DNA of 64,000 bases from Certhia americana (GCA_018697195.1 CM031858.1:79181133-79245132), one strand, 5' to 3'; shown: positions 42,601-57,100, counted from the stretch's first letter. A program made the numbers and translations. Notes: generated from the sequence alone by a model not told the origin.

Positions 42601-45127
42601 ACATGAAGGGGAGAAGACTGCTGCCGTGCCATGAACAGACCTCCAGCAGACTAGGTAGGCACAGCTCTGGGTGAGCACTTGCTCTAAAATATCTTGCTGC
42701 AGAACATTCTGCCTATCAACTACTATTTATAATTGACTCTTTTCACTCCCACCTTCCTGCAAGAAGTACTGTAAACCTATACTTGTTTACTTCTAAAAAC
42801 TGGAATAATTGCTGTTTAAGGAAGCAATTGTGCAGCACTTGGGGGCTACAGAGCAGCCTTCTGAGAACACAGCTCTATTGCTGGATCAGAGATGACAGCC
42901 TGCTAACATTAACTCCCACTGGCTGGAACTCCAACACCCTGTTACCTTTTGAGAAATTACTGAGAAGTACGACCATCCACTGACACATAACCCTATCTTC
43001 AGAGGTCTCTGTTAAGATTAATTCCCATTACATCCTTGATTTCGTGTTTGCGAGCTTCATACCATCCTCCTTCTCATCTCATCCATCCATAACCGCAGTC
43101 TGGATATTATCAAATGACACTGATTACAACTTCCCTTTTGCTGCTTTTTTTGAGTATATGCACACAGCACACAGCAACATGTACATAAGAAGGCATCCCA
43201 ACAGGTGCAACAGCTCCAGACACTAAAGGTTAGTACAGTTCTGTCCTGGAGATATTTCCAATGTTTTAACACGTATCATACAAACTTGTTCAGCAGAAAT
43301 AGAGCAAATGCCAAGGACAAATACTGTTTCCTGCTAAAAATTACAAAGGAGGAATGGGAGAAGACTCAACAAGAATGATTTTAACATGAACAAACCCTTA
43401 CCTCTGTGCTCTTCCAGTTGAGACTGAAAGAGCATGGCTTACCTCCATACTATATTTCAGAATCAATGCTGCCTCTAAATAAATTTCACAGATCGATTCA
43501 TTTACCAATTGCCCTTTCTTTTCAAGCTCTATTTCCCAAAAGCATTGCTTCACAACAACAATTTCACAGAAGTTACACATACTGAATAATGATTTCTTTG
43601 GTTTCGCAGCAAGAACATTCTAAGAAAATTTCTGCTAATCTCTTAAAATACTACCATTAATAATGTTTCACAGAGCAAGAGTTACCATTTCTCATTTCCC
43701 TAGTTCAACTAAAAAAACCCCATAAAGTAGCACATGCCTCTTACAAGCTTTTTCTGAAAGAGTTTACTGTACAGCATCTCAGTAGTTTACAGAGAAGATT
43801 AATTCCATAACTGCTCTATTTCCCAAACAGGTCCTTTCTGTAATACTCCGCATTTTCTGGCTTTGGTCAGATCAGATGGAAGGGAGAGTAGAGAAATAAA
43901 GAGAAGGAGGAAAAGAAAAAAGCATCCTACTAAACTCCTGTGACTTGAAAACACCCCCCAACCAACCTACCAACCTGCCTCCCCCTTCCCATTGTCTCTG
44001 TCCTGCACATATTTGTACCTAAATCCAGGATCCAGTATTTACAGCCGCTCGGTTGCCCGTTGCCGCAGCAGGTAGGATTTACGGAGTGAAGAGATCCTAG
44101 AGTGTCAATCTGCTTAATCCTGTTCGGCATGGTGAGGAGTCAGCTGTCCTGATACCCACGGCTTCCAAACAACCTACTCGGCTGCACCCCGGGTGGGTTA
44201 CAGCTTCTCCTGAAGGTGTTCACCCAGATAACGCTACAGGCAATGCCATCAGAATGAGGAAGTCGCCGTTATCTTCTCAGGCTGGTTTAGACCCCTGCCT
44301 GCCTTCAGAGCAGCTCCTCTCTCCTAGGGATGCTCTTCTCTGACTCACTGAGCACAGTTCCAGCCTTTAAATTCACATGTGGGAATAGCCAGATGCAGCA
44401 GATTACACTCTACCGTAACTACCCTAATTGAGGCTCAGGGTGATCTTAAAAAATACGGCAAACCAGCAATTTTTCCTCTCAGCCTTCAGAAAAGATGCAG
44501 TCTAGTACCCCTACAAAGCTCTATAGTAACCAGAAGGCACAAACATTTAACATTTCTTTTTATTTTGCACTGCATGGTTAGTTTTTAATGCTTTAGCTAA
44601 AGGCATAAATAGAAAATAAGACGGACATTTTCCGGTCAGCTCAGCCATGCAATGCTTTCCCTGGAACTTCCAATTTTTTTTGACGAACAACAGATTCTGT
44701 CCTTGCCTTCACCTTCTCTTGATCCTTGTTTGTGATAATTAATCAATCAGTCAACCAAACCCCACAATACTAGAAAATCCACACCATGTGATAAATTAAT
44801 TTAAGACCGTGCCCTGGTTTAAACTACACTGCAGGTTTTTTTCACCTCTGAGCTCATACTCTGCAAGATATATTTCTAGCTCATTAAGCTGTCTTCCTGT
44901 TCAGTAAACTGAGACAGCATGTATTTTAGGTTTTGTACATGCATTCTTCACCTAGCTTGCCATAAAGCATTTGTCTATAAATATTAAATAACGTTTAATT
45001 TTTTTNNNNNNNNNNNNNNNNNNNNNNNNNNNNNNNNNNNNNNNNNNNNNNNNNNNNNNNNNNNNNNNNNNNNNNNNNNNNNNNNNNNNNNNNNNNNNNN
45101 NNNNNTGTCTTTTTTTTTTTTTTTTTG

Positions 45128-45159
<32 letters not shown>

Positions 45160-48100
45160 GCTATTCAAACCTAGGGAAGATGTTTGTTTTCTTCCCCTGA
45201 AGCCATTATCTGCTAATTTTAAAGGAGCTACATAAAGCTACATTCACTAGAAAAATAAGAAAACAGCCGAAACAAGAATTTAGTTTTTCTAAAAACAGAA
45301 AGGAAATGCCTTCTAATGCTATATGATCATTGGAAAAAAAAAGCCCAAAAATGAGATTGAATAAACAATGCTATACAGTACACAAGAATATAGAGAGGGC
45401 AAGAAGACAATAAAGCAGTGAAGGGGTTGCCAGTGACACTAGCACAAACACATGAATGTAATGCAAGGATAAATAGGAGTTTTATGTGGAACTGAGAGTC
45501 TATAGGGTCCCAGAGTCAAAGCAAGCTTATCATTAGCATGTAACACAAGCTGGGTACACATACCTTATCCTGTCTGCAGTGTTGAAGAGTCATGGTCACC
45601 CTCCACCTGAGAATAATCTTTTGCTTTCTAAGAACAGCTAATCTAAATTCTGAATCAGTTTTTCCTTCATAGCCTCCTGCAATGAAACCATTAATTCTCA
45701 TTCTTGATCAATTTTCTTTTGACCCAAAACAACTTTCAAATGACACTGAATTCCTAAGGGTGGGGGTGGTGCAAGGGGGGGCTGGGAAAGCAGAAGAAAG
45801 AGAACCTCTCTTTCTCAAGGAGAAGTGATCTTTTTAGTTTGCCACCTACAGTGAGACTTCCACTAAGGCTAGTTTACCCATCGTGAAATTGTAGAACATC
45901 TGAAAATCATTCTAGTTTCTACTTGAGTAGGAAAAAAAAAAATTAAACAATCCCTTTCTTTAACTCTGCAACCATTCCCACGCACATCAAGCACACTCAA
46001 GAATATCAAGCCGTTCTTGTTGTGGTAAAAGTCTTATACCTTTAACCAACATCTAGTTAGATAGCTTATCAATACAGCTTTGAAGTAGTGATTTCCACAA
46101 GTAAGAAAACTTCTGACCAAAAGAGAGCAAAATTCATACATAAAACTGGGTTTAGGTTGGTTCTGCTTTGCTTTTTAACTGCATGAATACTGCCCTTATA
46201 AAACCAATAATATATGCAGGAAGATATTATAAATACTCTGGGAACTGCATCATTTGCAGCTTGCTATTGCAAAAAGTTCTTCCATTCCTACTGAAAGCAA
46301 ACACTGTTATTTTTAGGTTTTGCTTTGACCCCTTCTCTTCTCAGAGAAAAATCTGACAAGCATTTCAAGGTGGTGAAGGAGAGAGAAGGACTGCATGGAC
46401 TGTCTCAGAGTCATATTTCACAGGTTACAGGGTTAAGAAGAAAGTATCATGGATACGCAGCTGTCTTGGATGACCCAGTTTATGTAAAATGCAATTGTGC
46501 TTCACAGCAACACTGGAGTTGAGACAAGAGACCTCACATGAATGTGGTGCAGGGCCACTGGGCGCTTTGGGCAAGAATTTGGTTGAAAAACATCTCAATG
46601 CATATACTGAAACAATAGCTACAACTTCCTTATGGTCCAAGGCAGAGAGCTCAGAGTTGCAAATTCTCCTGATTGTAAGCAAAAGGCAGATGACTTTTGT
46701 ATCACAAATCCAACATTTCTTAATTTAACAGGCAGGGACCATTACGCAGTACCACTGTCACCTCAGACCACACTTAAAACACCTCAAGATGTATCACAAG
46801 TCTCAGTTTTTGAGACAGGGACCTGTATCAATACATGTAATTTTATGCCCAAACAGGCAGCCTATTAATGTCTTTCCATGGTTTACTTCAGGCTCTACCA
46901 CAAAGCTCTCTTTGTCCTTTAGCTCCATCCGGTTTTCTGTATTCCAGTGCCATATCCTGCATTAGCTACCCCAGTCTGCTAGGCAGCTCTTCCTGCAACT
47001 CCTTGCATCAGCAGTTTTTTGTGGGAACCCATCCTTGGTAATAACAAACCAGTCAGGTAATCTTAATTCTGCAGGCAGGAATATGTCTACATGGAAAACA
47101 TCTTTAGGAAAAAACCCAGCTGGGTACAGGGCACAAGCTCAGCACAGAAGACACTGGACTGCATGGGGTGTTGCACAGTGAGCAGCCCCTTCTTCATTTG
47201 CTGCTCAGTATTTGAGACTACAGGCCATCAGGAAAACAAACTCTGATGAACTTAAATAATGAAAAAAGCTCATATATTGATGCGTGCCAGTTGACAAAAG
47301 TTGATATAGTTCTGGCTGATTTTACTTTTTTTTTTTTTTTTTTTAAGTAAAATGGTTTCATTTTTTCCTTACCTGAATAAAGCTGAAATGAGTTTTCTTG
47401 GTTATACACTTTATATAATATTTAAAAAAGTCAATAGTTATCTTCATTTCTGAAAGAAAAGTATGCCCTTAGCAATTTAAGCTATTTCTCTGTTACTTAG
47501 AATAGGGACAAAAAAAATGTCCAGGTGAAAATTTTGTCTGTTTCATGAAGTTTTTAAAATTCCCAGCAAAAGAGCCCAGTCATTCTTAAGACAGCATTTT
47601 GTAAGACAGACTACATCCAAGTGATAAAACAAAGAAACTGAAAAGGAAAAAACCCAGCTAGGAAAGCACTTACTGCACATCCCAAGTAGATCAAGTAGCA
47701 CATACTTTGTATGATAGACGCAAATGAAGCATCAGATGCCTGTATCTATTACTACAGTGAAGGAACGGGATCAACTTTCTGCAATTAATCTCAGACTGAT
47801 GGACAATGTCAGCCCCCCACAACCATTTTAAGGTATTAACATTTTGCCAGCTAACCCCAGCACAGACTTAACAGCTCACCAATCCCTGCTACTGACAGTC
47901 AACAAAGTAGCTCATTACAGTTTCAGCTTCTCACAGGTACCAGCACTTAGCTGCAGTGTCTGCACCCACTGTTTCCCACCGTATTAACATCCTTGTGGAA
48001 GTGCTACCTAGTGTGAGGCTTCCATTAATAGTCTTGCATGTAAGAGTGGAAACATTCATCCCTTCTTTCATTTGGAGTTAAACTGACTGCATTTCTCATA

Positions 48101-51100
48101 CTCCTAAGATAACTGCATGGTAATAGAAATATATAATAGAATTATATCAAAACAAAGATAAACAGCATTCCAACTTAGTCTTCGTAAGGCCCCATTACAT
48201 TTTGCACCATATTGGCGAAAACAAGCAGAACAAGAGAGAAGCTAATAAAATGAAGAAATTTCAAATATAAACACCTATTCTGAATTGCCTGAGAGCAAGA
48301 AGCTAAAGAGCCAACCTTTCTTCCTTAATATCTGTCTTGGCAGGGTGGGGAGGTATCTGTGTTTGAAAGATTATAGCATGAGAAAACACAGCTTCAATAT
48401 TGTTCTCAAGCAAAACTAAATCTGTCCTCTCTGGAATCTTGCCCCTCATATTCCTAACATTCCATCTAAAAAAGTAATTAATAGCTTTTGGAATCAGGAC
48501 TACAAAGTTATTAAAAAAATTCTTGTTCATCTTAAGAGTGGAGAAGCTTATACAAGATAACTGAAATTAATAGAAGAAATGAATTCTTTATTCAGTTCTG
48601 CCAGCATCTAAATGTCCCAATTCCAAAACAATTTTTGAAGTGATCTATGAGACAAATGCTTCCACGATTTAGTATTGCATAGTTCTTACAATTTTGAGTC
48701 ACGTTTCTGCATCTGGGAGAGAAAAGATTCAGACTTCTAAACCTGTGCTAGACCAAAGACCACCCAGACCTAGGAACCAAAGTTAGACATAAATCCATAA
48801 CTATAACAATTCTTGCACTAAATAACATTGCACAAATCAATAAGTATTTTATTTACAATAAGAATTTTGCATTAAAAAAAAAATCCTTCCGGCAGACTTT
48901 CCATACAAATCCTATATTTGGCAGCTTAGGCACTCTGTCCCACACCAGAATACTCTAACATAATCAAGAAATTGTAGACAGCAAAACCACATCAATAAAT
49001 AAATCTGAGGTTGAATCTTCAAAGGTGAGCTCCCACACTACCATGAAAATTCTGAAAAGAGCCTAACTTTGCCTTTCCCTCAGTGTACAATGTGTGCACA
49101 GTTTAACTGCTTGGGGTACAGCTGCACCACTAGGATCTGGTTTCTTTAGCCCCACACACAAAGATCATCCTGTTCCCAAAAAATAGCTATGCTGCCTGCT
49201 CCTCAGTCTCTCAGATAAATAACACTGCCAGTCTGCAAGGAGCGGAATCATTACAACAGTGGCTCTTTGGACTTAACATTCAGAGTGTTGTTTCCTGTTC
49301 TTTACTACCCCTGCTGCCAGCTGCCAGAGACACTTTAAACTCAATCAGTCAGAAATTATATTGCGCAATGAATTGTGTGAACATCCTTAATTTGAGATTT
49401 CCAAGAGCTCTCTTCAAAATACTGGTATTTTTCAACGAGAAAAAAACCCAAAACAAACCAAAAACACACTAAAAAACTGCAACCAATAGCCACCTCCAAC
49501 AAAATACACTGGACATCTCACAAGCTGGCAAACCCGGGAAAAGTATTTCCTGATTGAGGGTAAAGTGATATTTTCGTCTCTGTGTCATTCTACATCCTGG
49601 GTAAAGCATTTGTCAAGAGCAACTGATATCAAGACACTGAAGTACTCAGGCTTTAATGAAAAATATTGGGAAATGAATCATGTATCCAACAATTCAGTCA
49701 CCCAGGCTAGGATCTAAACAAGTCCTTCCTGTCTCCAGCTTAGCAGAACATGCCCTAGCTGTTGCTCATGCCTACAGTAAGAAAGAATATCAAAAAGCAC
49801 ATGACACAGTAAATTCTCTCCCATTTTAATAATTTGGCTGTTATTTACTTGATTTTAACTCTGTTCTGTGCTGTAGCCAAGAGACTGGATATATACCACT
49901 CCCAAGAGCAAAGAAGCCTTTCAAAGAAATGGTGAGATGCTCAGTGTCCCTGGTCTTCTGTTTATCTGGAAAAGCTTTGGGAAAATTCTGACTCCTCAAC
50001 ACTGTCACCACTGCAGCATGCCAAACCAACTTGAAGGATCCCAGCCACTGTCAGCAAAACCACAACAAACCAGCTTTAGATAATTAAAACAAAATCTTTT
50101 GGATGAGTGTAAGGAATTTTGTTTCACATACACTCAATACTTAACAAAGGGTGAGACGGGAGAAGGAATAGGCCATGTATCATCTGTACTTTGGAGAAAG
50201 CACAAAAAGTGTTCCAAGCAAGAAATGTCTGCTGTCCTAATGAGACAGTTTTTTATATTAATTTTATTATACAAGTCACCCTTCATCACTCATTTTTTTC
50301 TTTATTTCCACAAGGGGAAACAGCATTTTGGTGTTAAAAAAAACCTTGGTCAAAAGAAGGTTTAATTTTCCAAACAAATTTTAGCTCACATACTGTAGGT
50401 TTGGATTCTTTTTAGCATAAATTTCTTTGGTAATTATCTTAGCTAAAAATGTGTGCTGTCAAAGACAAAAGAATATATTCATCAGAGTTCTCAGAATACT
50501 GAATTACTCTTGACTTAAAAGGAGAATGAACAGTTCTACCAGGTCAAACCAGGTCACTAAAAACCCAAAACAACAAAAGCAAAGCTTTTAAAATGGGAAA
50601 CATACTCTCTGTAAGAAGTTCTGATGCTGAAGTTCCATACAAATGCATCTGAACGAATTACTTCTTCCTGCTGCTTGGTATTATTCATCAAAACACTCTT
50701 CTTATTCTACTTCTGCTAGTTTCAAATTGTAAAAATGCTATTTGGTTAGTTGCAAAGGTTTACTTCACTGCTATGTCTCCTCCTTTTGCCTCTGCTCAGT
50801 ACTGCTTACCACAGGTCCCTGTAACAGGTCAGGTTAAGTCGCACAGCTCTCCTAGGAGTGGCAGAGGGAGCCCAGCCACAGTCCAACATACTGCTCCTTC
50901 TGAAAGCAGGAAAGGCACGAGGGCTCTGAAAGCACCTGAATGGATTTCAGATAGAAGCATTTAACACAAGAAACACTTATATACTTCCACAGCTTCCTTT
51001 ATTATATTAAAAGATACTTGAGCAAAATGGAACAACCTCCTCGATTCCTCTGCATGCATCTAACAGGAGAGCAAAACCAGAAATGGGCATTTTCTCTCTT

Positions 51101-54100
51101 CCTCTAAGCCTGGATTTCAGATGCCCTGCTTTTGTAAACTATAAACACAGATTTGTTACTAAGTATGTTTAAGTACATTTGGAGGCTAGTTTTACCACAG
51201 GCACCACAGAAAGGAGCAGCAAAAAAATCCACAGGACTGGGGCTTATTATTATACTTTGCCTATCAGATGATAAAACACAGAAACACTTGAAATGGTACA
51301 CTGTCAAGCAATTTCACAAATGTGAGAGTTTCTGCATTGTAATTAACAGGGTTTTTTTATATCTACTCTGAATTATAAATGCAGCATAATTTGGTCCTGA
51401 AAAAGCTAAGACACTTCTGTTTGGGTTACGTAGAACATGTTTTACATTTGAAACATTTGAAAGAAAATTAGCTATGAACCAAAGAAAATAATGTGATCAC
51501 ACTGTTGACAAAATTGAAAAGGGTAAACTTCTTAGAAATTACATCATTACACTTCAGTAGAACTGTGAAAATACAGATATTAGTCACTCTAAATCTATAC
51601 TTTTGATATTTCAGCAAGTTACTACACTCAGTCAAGACAATACAGCTCCTTTAGGAGAGCAACTAAAATTTAGGTGCCAGAAAACTGTTTTAATTGACAT
51701 GAAATTTTTCCACATGCTCTTTTCCCAGTTAGTTCCTCTTGAACAAAGCATGCCATCAAGGGAGTAGTTTTAGATTGCTAATAATGTTAACAATAACAGA
51801 GTAAAGCTTTGTTATTCCACAAACAGCGAAAGACAGTCAAGTACTGCTGCTTTTAATTTACTCCAGTTCAGAGGACTGTAACTTCACATAGTTTTACGAA
51901 GGTGATGTGAATAGGCACTGGATCCCACTGCCTGGGCTTTTACTTAAGCAAGCAACCAGGACACAAAAAGAACACATCACACAGCTCCAGGGTACCACCT
52001 GCTGTAAACACCAGCTCTTTAGATGTTTCTCTGAGACTGTAAACAGAGCTCTGAGACAGTGCTTTCCAAAATGATTCTGGCATGACTATATGTAGCCCTG
52101 CCACATATTTAGGATGAAACAATAAGCACACCAAAGCCTATTCTACCATATCAACCAGCATTTAAAGTACATGTATTTTGTTATTCCTGAGACAGTGAAA
52201 GAAGTCAGCATAAAATGCACTAAAACCGACCAACAACTAAGTCAGGCCATGACAAATAAACTCTCTAAAACAGACTGACTACTGATACAAAAAAATTAAA
52301 GTATGTGGTTAACAATTTGGTGGCTTCCACCAGTCAAGTTTTTGCTGTTTAATTCTGCCTAAAGAATACTTCAATCTGGCCAACCAGTCCCTGCCTGTCA
52401 TGCTGGAGACCAGGGTTCAATTCACCAATGGGGAGGTGATTCTTCCTTCAAGGGGCATGGTTAGTGGTGCACTTGTCAGTGCTGGGTTAACAGGTAGGTT
52501 TGATGATCTTAAACCCTAGCAGCTTTCCTTCCTCCACTGTATCTGTAGGTTCTTACATCCACCTAGATTATCCCGGACTCCATGTTGGAGGCATCTCTGT
52601 ATCACTGATACTTTGAAGCTTATACTCAAAAATGAACATACACCTAATTAGCTTGTGATCATACCAGCATGGTGTCACAAGCACAACCGGTGTTTTTCAC
52701 AAGGAGAAATACTTTTTTTTTATTCCTTCCCATTTCTTATGTGGAATAAACTTATTTGGGGGCAAAAATCTTCATTTGGGGAATTTCTGATAGTCCCAAA
52801 GGCACTAAGAGGAGTCCAAGACTCCAGGAAATCCTCAGAATATACCATGTCCCTGCTAGCAATTCTAACTTTGAGCATAGGATCATAGGACAACTCAAAT
52901 TCCAAGTGGCCTCAAAAACCCATGTAGTCCAATTTTCTGCTCAAAAGGATGGGTCAGTTATGATATCAGAATAGCATACTTGGGGCGTTGTCCAGTCTGC
53001 TCTTGTAAACCTGATTTACTTTTAAGCTCTTCTTTTAACAGGGACTATTTCTGCTGCTCTGTAAATGGTTAACAAAAAGTACAGGTTGGCCACAGCTGGC
53101 TTACAACTACAGGGAAAAATTACAAGATTTTGGTAATCAAGGATAATTTGGTATCAAGTTTACCTAAGATGACCTTTACTATTTGCATATCAGTTATGCA
53201 ATTATCTTCTGTAGCTATAGGGGTTAACCATTATATATGCATCCTAGAAAAATGCAGACTGCAAATTTCTGAAAAGCATTATCAGTTTTCCTGGGATCAT
53301 TAAATGTTTTTAGTAACTTATTACAATAGGCTCTTTTAGAGTTTGCTCCAAGAATTCCAATGCTTTTTTTGCTTCCACGTTGGACAACAATGCATTTAGG
53401 TTCAATAGTTGTTTCAGATAGAGGAAAACATCTTACTATTTGTACTCAACTCAAAACTAGGATAAAACACAAGCATGTCCTGAATTGTAATTATACCTAT
53501 GTCAGTGAATATGTACTCAAAATAGAAGTGAAACATTGCATAATAATGGCATCAATCTAAGAGATGTCAAGGGCATCTGTAAAAAAGCTTCTGATAGTTA
53601 TATTAAAAGTAATGCAACTTTTCTAGTTTAGCATACTATTTTACTATTTGCAGGAAAAGTAAAATGAAGTCAACGGAACACATTCAGCACTGTCCTCACA
53701 AAAACAGAATTGGAGGAAGCCAGTGGAACCCTAAATCCTGCTGCTTCCACTTGCAGGCAGTGATGATGACAGATGATGTGATGTAATGTAATGTGAGGAT
53801 GTCCCAAAAGGTGCACAAGCTCAACAGCTCTAGCCTGCTCCTTGAAAAAAAGAAGCAGAAAGCAAAATACGGGTAACAAAGGCACCCTCACAAAGTAATT
53901 CTCAACACTTCAGCGATTTTTATAGTTCGTTACAACTGAAGAGGGACAAGTTAAGGAAAGCAACCAACACTTCAGGATCGTTTTCTTTAATTGCAAGACA
54001 GAAACAACATTTGCAGGATATGATTTGAGTTTGTACTCTGTTCTAACCTTGGTTAGAAAAAGAAACTGCTGTCAAAGAAAGGCTAATTGCAAGCAAAGTA

Positions 54101-57100
54101 ACAACTCTCCTGGGAAACCTAAAGCCATCAGAATTGCTGGTTTATATCCACCCTCTACCTCCCAAAGATCAGCTGTGCAAATACATCTGTTCTAAGCAGA
54201 TACTTTTTATGCACCGATTTCCTTTCCAACTACAATATATAAGAGAAATATATTTGGCAGCTGCCTGGGACCAAAAGTGGATTCAAGACAGTATTATAAA
54301 AATTTCTTTTTCTCAGTTGTAATACTGAACTCCCAAACAGGGCAAAGTCCTTTCATTAGCTATGTACAAAAACTCCAGAGACAAATTAACCACGTACTTA
54401 AGCTCACACATAGAGTCAGCATGGGAAATTCTGACATATCTCACAAGTCTTCCTGGGCTGCATTATGATAAAAGAATAATGCAGGAGTTAAAGGCAGGTT
54501 TATGCAGAAATCAATCCTATGATGTTTCAGAATACATGTGAACTTAGAGAGAACTCATCTAGAAATTCAAATTGTGAGATTCACTGAACCTCCTTGTCTA
54601 GTTTAAGATTGCACAATGCCAAGGAAGCAATTCATAGAGACATTACTATTTATCAAGGCTCAATTGGAATTTGGCTATTAACTCTATCTGACACAGTTTG
54701 CCTTTAAAACTCAACGTAAAAATTATTATCTAATGGACCAAAGTCAATTGCTGACATTTTATTTAAATTTACTTATGCTCAGATGATGTTTTTAACTGCA
54801 GACTCACCTAAAACCACAAGGTGGGAAAGTCGGGACAGAGAATTCTTGTTTTACTTTATACTGCAACTACTTTATTTACCTGGACTAAGGCATGAGAACA
54901 TGTTTGAAAAACCACACACATACAACCTAAATTCAAACCATCCATGCCACTATTAGACTAGCAGTGCTTTTGGGAAAAATTTTTGCGACTAAATGAAAAT
55001 TCATGATTTATTACACTTTCAAAACAAATGGTAATTGTGAAGTTAGACTTCAGCTATTAAAATGCATGCATCTCTGTTTAAGCTCAAGTCTGGCTGATAA
55101 ATAAGTTGAACTGACACTGCAGCACAGCCTTACAAATTTTTTCTTAATTAAAACACGTCGACTTGACTGCTCAGCTCTGCCTCACATGGGCTTCTCAAAA
55201 GGCTTTCTATCAGCTGGTTATCTGGATGGGCAGCCTGTTATTTGGAAGTTTTATAAGGAGGTAATTGATTCATCAAGAAACAGAATTTTTAGGTAAGTTG
55301 ATGTTTTGTACAACTCTAACATATTCCTCTATATTGCTTTCTGCCTGCAATCACACTGTCTGTGTAGCAGCAGCAGCAGATCCCTCTTGGTTTGGTGCCC
55401 TGAAAACTACAGTCCCCGCCTTCTGCCACCTGGCCCCAAGGCAGCACAGCAAAGCACGTATCCCACCAGCTCATTGTCAGGAGTTACTTTCCCCTCTGGC
55501 CTGGGCTGTAACTCATTTCCTGCAGCTGCAAACGCTGTCAGGCAGTCTCACAGGCAGCGCTTTGGCTCAGAGCCACGGGTGGGGATCCTTTTTCCTTACA
55601 CATGGCCTATGCTTCACTTGCCTGCAGTCTCAAAAGAGCAAATCCTCCCCTTCTACAGCCTCACTCTGCTCCTAAGCAAACAATTGCTGCTGCCCAAGTC
55701 ATCCTTCTTTTCTTCCACTACAAACAGGGAGTCCTTCTTCAATTATTCAAACTGGATGCCCATTTTGCTGGATCAAATTCTCCTGCTGATACACAAAGCT
55801 TCCTCTTCCTGTACTGAACAGTATTTAGACTCAAAATGAAACACTCCCTTTCTCAAGCATAATTTTCAAAGCTCTGAATCACACATAAGACTTTTACCTT
55901 TAGTCTCTCTCCTCCTCCTTTTATTGAAAACTGGTATTCTGAATAGGATCCAGTTGTGCAACAGCAAGCTTACTTAATGTAACAAATTCAAAACTATTTT
56001 AGCTCATTCTGTGGTCTCACCTATAAAATCTCTCTCTTCTTGGGAAGTATTTCTAGGTCACCCACACAATTTTTGTCTTCCTTAATTCTTGAACAGAGAG
56101 TCACTATAGCAATTCAAGAAGAGCTGACACCTGCCCTACATCAGTCCTTCCCATCTTGCAGGTGTAGAAAATGGCTTACCACACAGCTATTTGAATAAAT
56201 ATGTCAACCTTTGTCTCGCAAAGCCTTTTGATCTGCCTTATTTTGTTAAGATTCTTTGACAGAAGGCTGTATTTCTGTGTTTATGGCTTCAGTCAGGACA
56301 GTATCCTCAGAGTAAAATTAAAAGCCGGTATTCACTATGTGAGTGGTGTGTGGTTTGGCATCATGTTACTAAGATATCACCCACCTTTCAGATTTAAACA
56401 AACCTATACAGATCCTTGGACTATGCAATGTATACAAACACTATACCTTCAGGTAAACAAAAGACTTCTGTGGCCAAGCTTTGAAACAGATAGTAACATG
56501 AATTGGCAATTAGACATGGTCGTGCCCCCCCCCCCCCCGCCCCCAAAATCTTGTAACTTAAAGGAGACATAAATGTAAGCCTCATAAGCAAAGGCTTGTT
56601 GTAAATCTCCAAACAGCAGCTCCTACAGAAATATATGATGGACTTTCACAAATTCTTCAGAAGTACTCACGGATTCAGAAAAGACAGTAAACCTGTAATC
56701 TAAACAGGCAAGACATTCACAAACACTAATAAATAGCTGCCAATTTTCTGAGCTTGCATGTTCATTTGCATTACCCTGAATCCTCTCCTCTCCCCTTTAC
56801 CCAAAGCTCTATGGCAGTGAAAATGCTCTGCACGGAACAGAAAGAGGACTGCACTTATAAAATAGAATGTACTCTAGAATGAAAAGAAACCCATGTTAAA
56901 AAGAGGAGAAGCAGTAAATAAAACAACAGGAACAATCTTTCTCCCTCCACACCCAAAAACATGTGGGAAATCATTGCAAAAATAATGCTTCCTTATGCAT
57001 TACTTGTGAAAAACATGTTCTTCCAGAGCTAGTAATTTATTTTTTGTAGAGTGCACCAACTGTTATTCAGCCTCTTCACTACTCACTAGTTTCTCTTTTC

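Larger units (their letters stand above)
27724..44018 (-). other. 3' part of the 32.9 kb TRIO intron
   Basis: Intron sequence downstream (on the transcript) of the alternative first exon. Contains a CR1 fragment (30985-31240), A runs (33569-33592, 38888-38910), a 57-bp tandem duplication (37860-37973) and a GC-richer patch at 35750-36340 with an 11-bp perfect hairpin. No exon with TRIO-family sequence was found. Confidence 0.75.

Noticed and set aside
55265..55839. Plus-strand open frames of 136 and 177 codons
   Set aside because: They overlap one another in different frames inside an intron, and show no family resemblance, codon signature or promoter. Length alone is expected by chance in a GC-richer patch.
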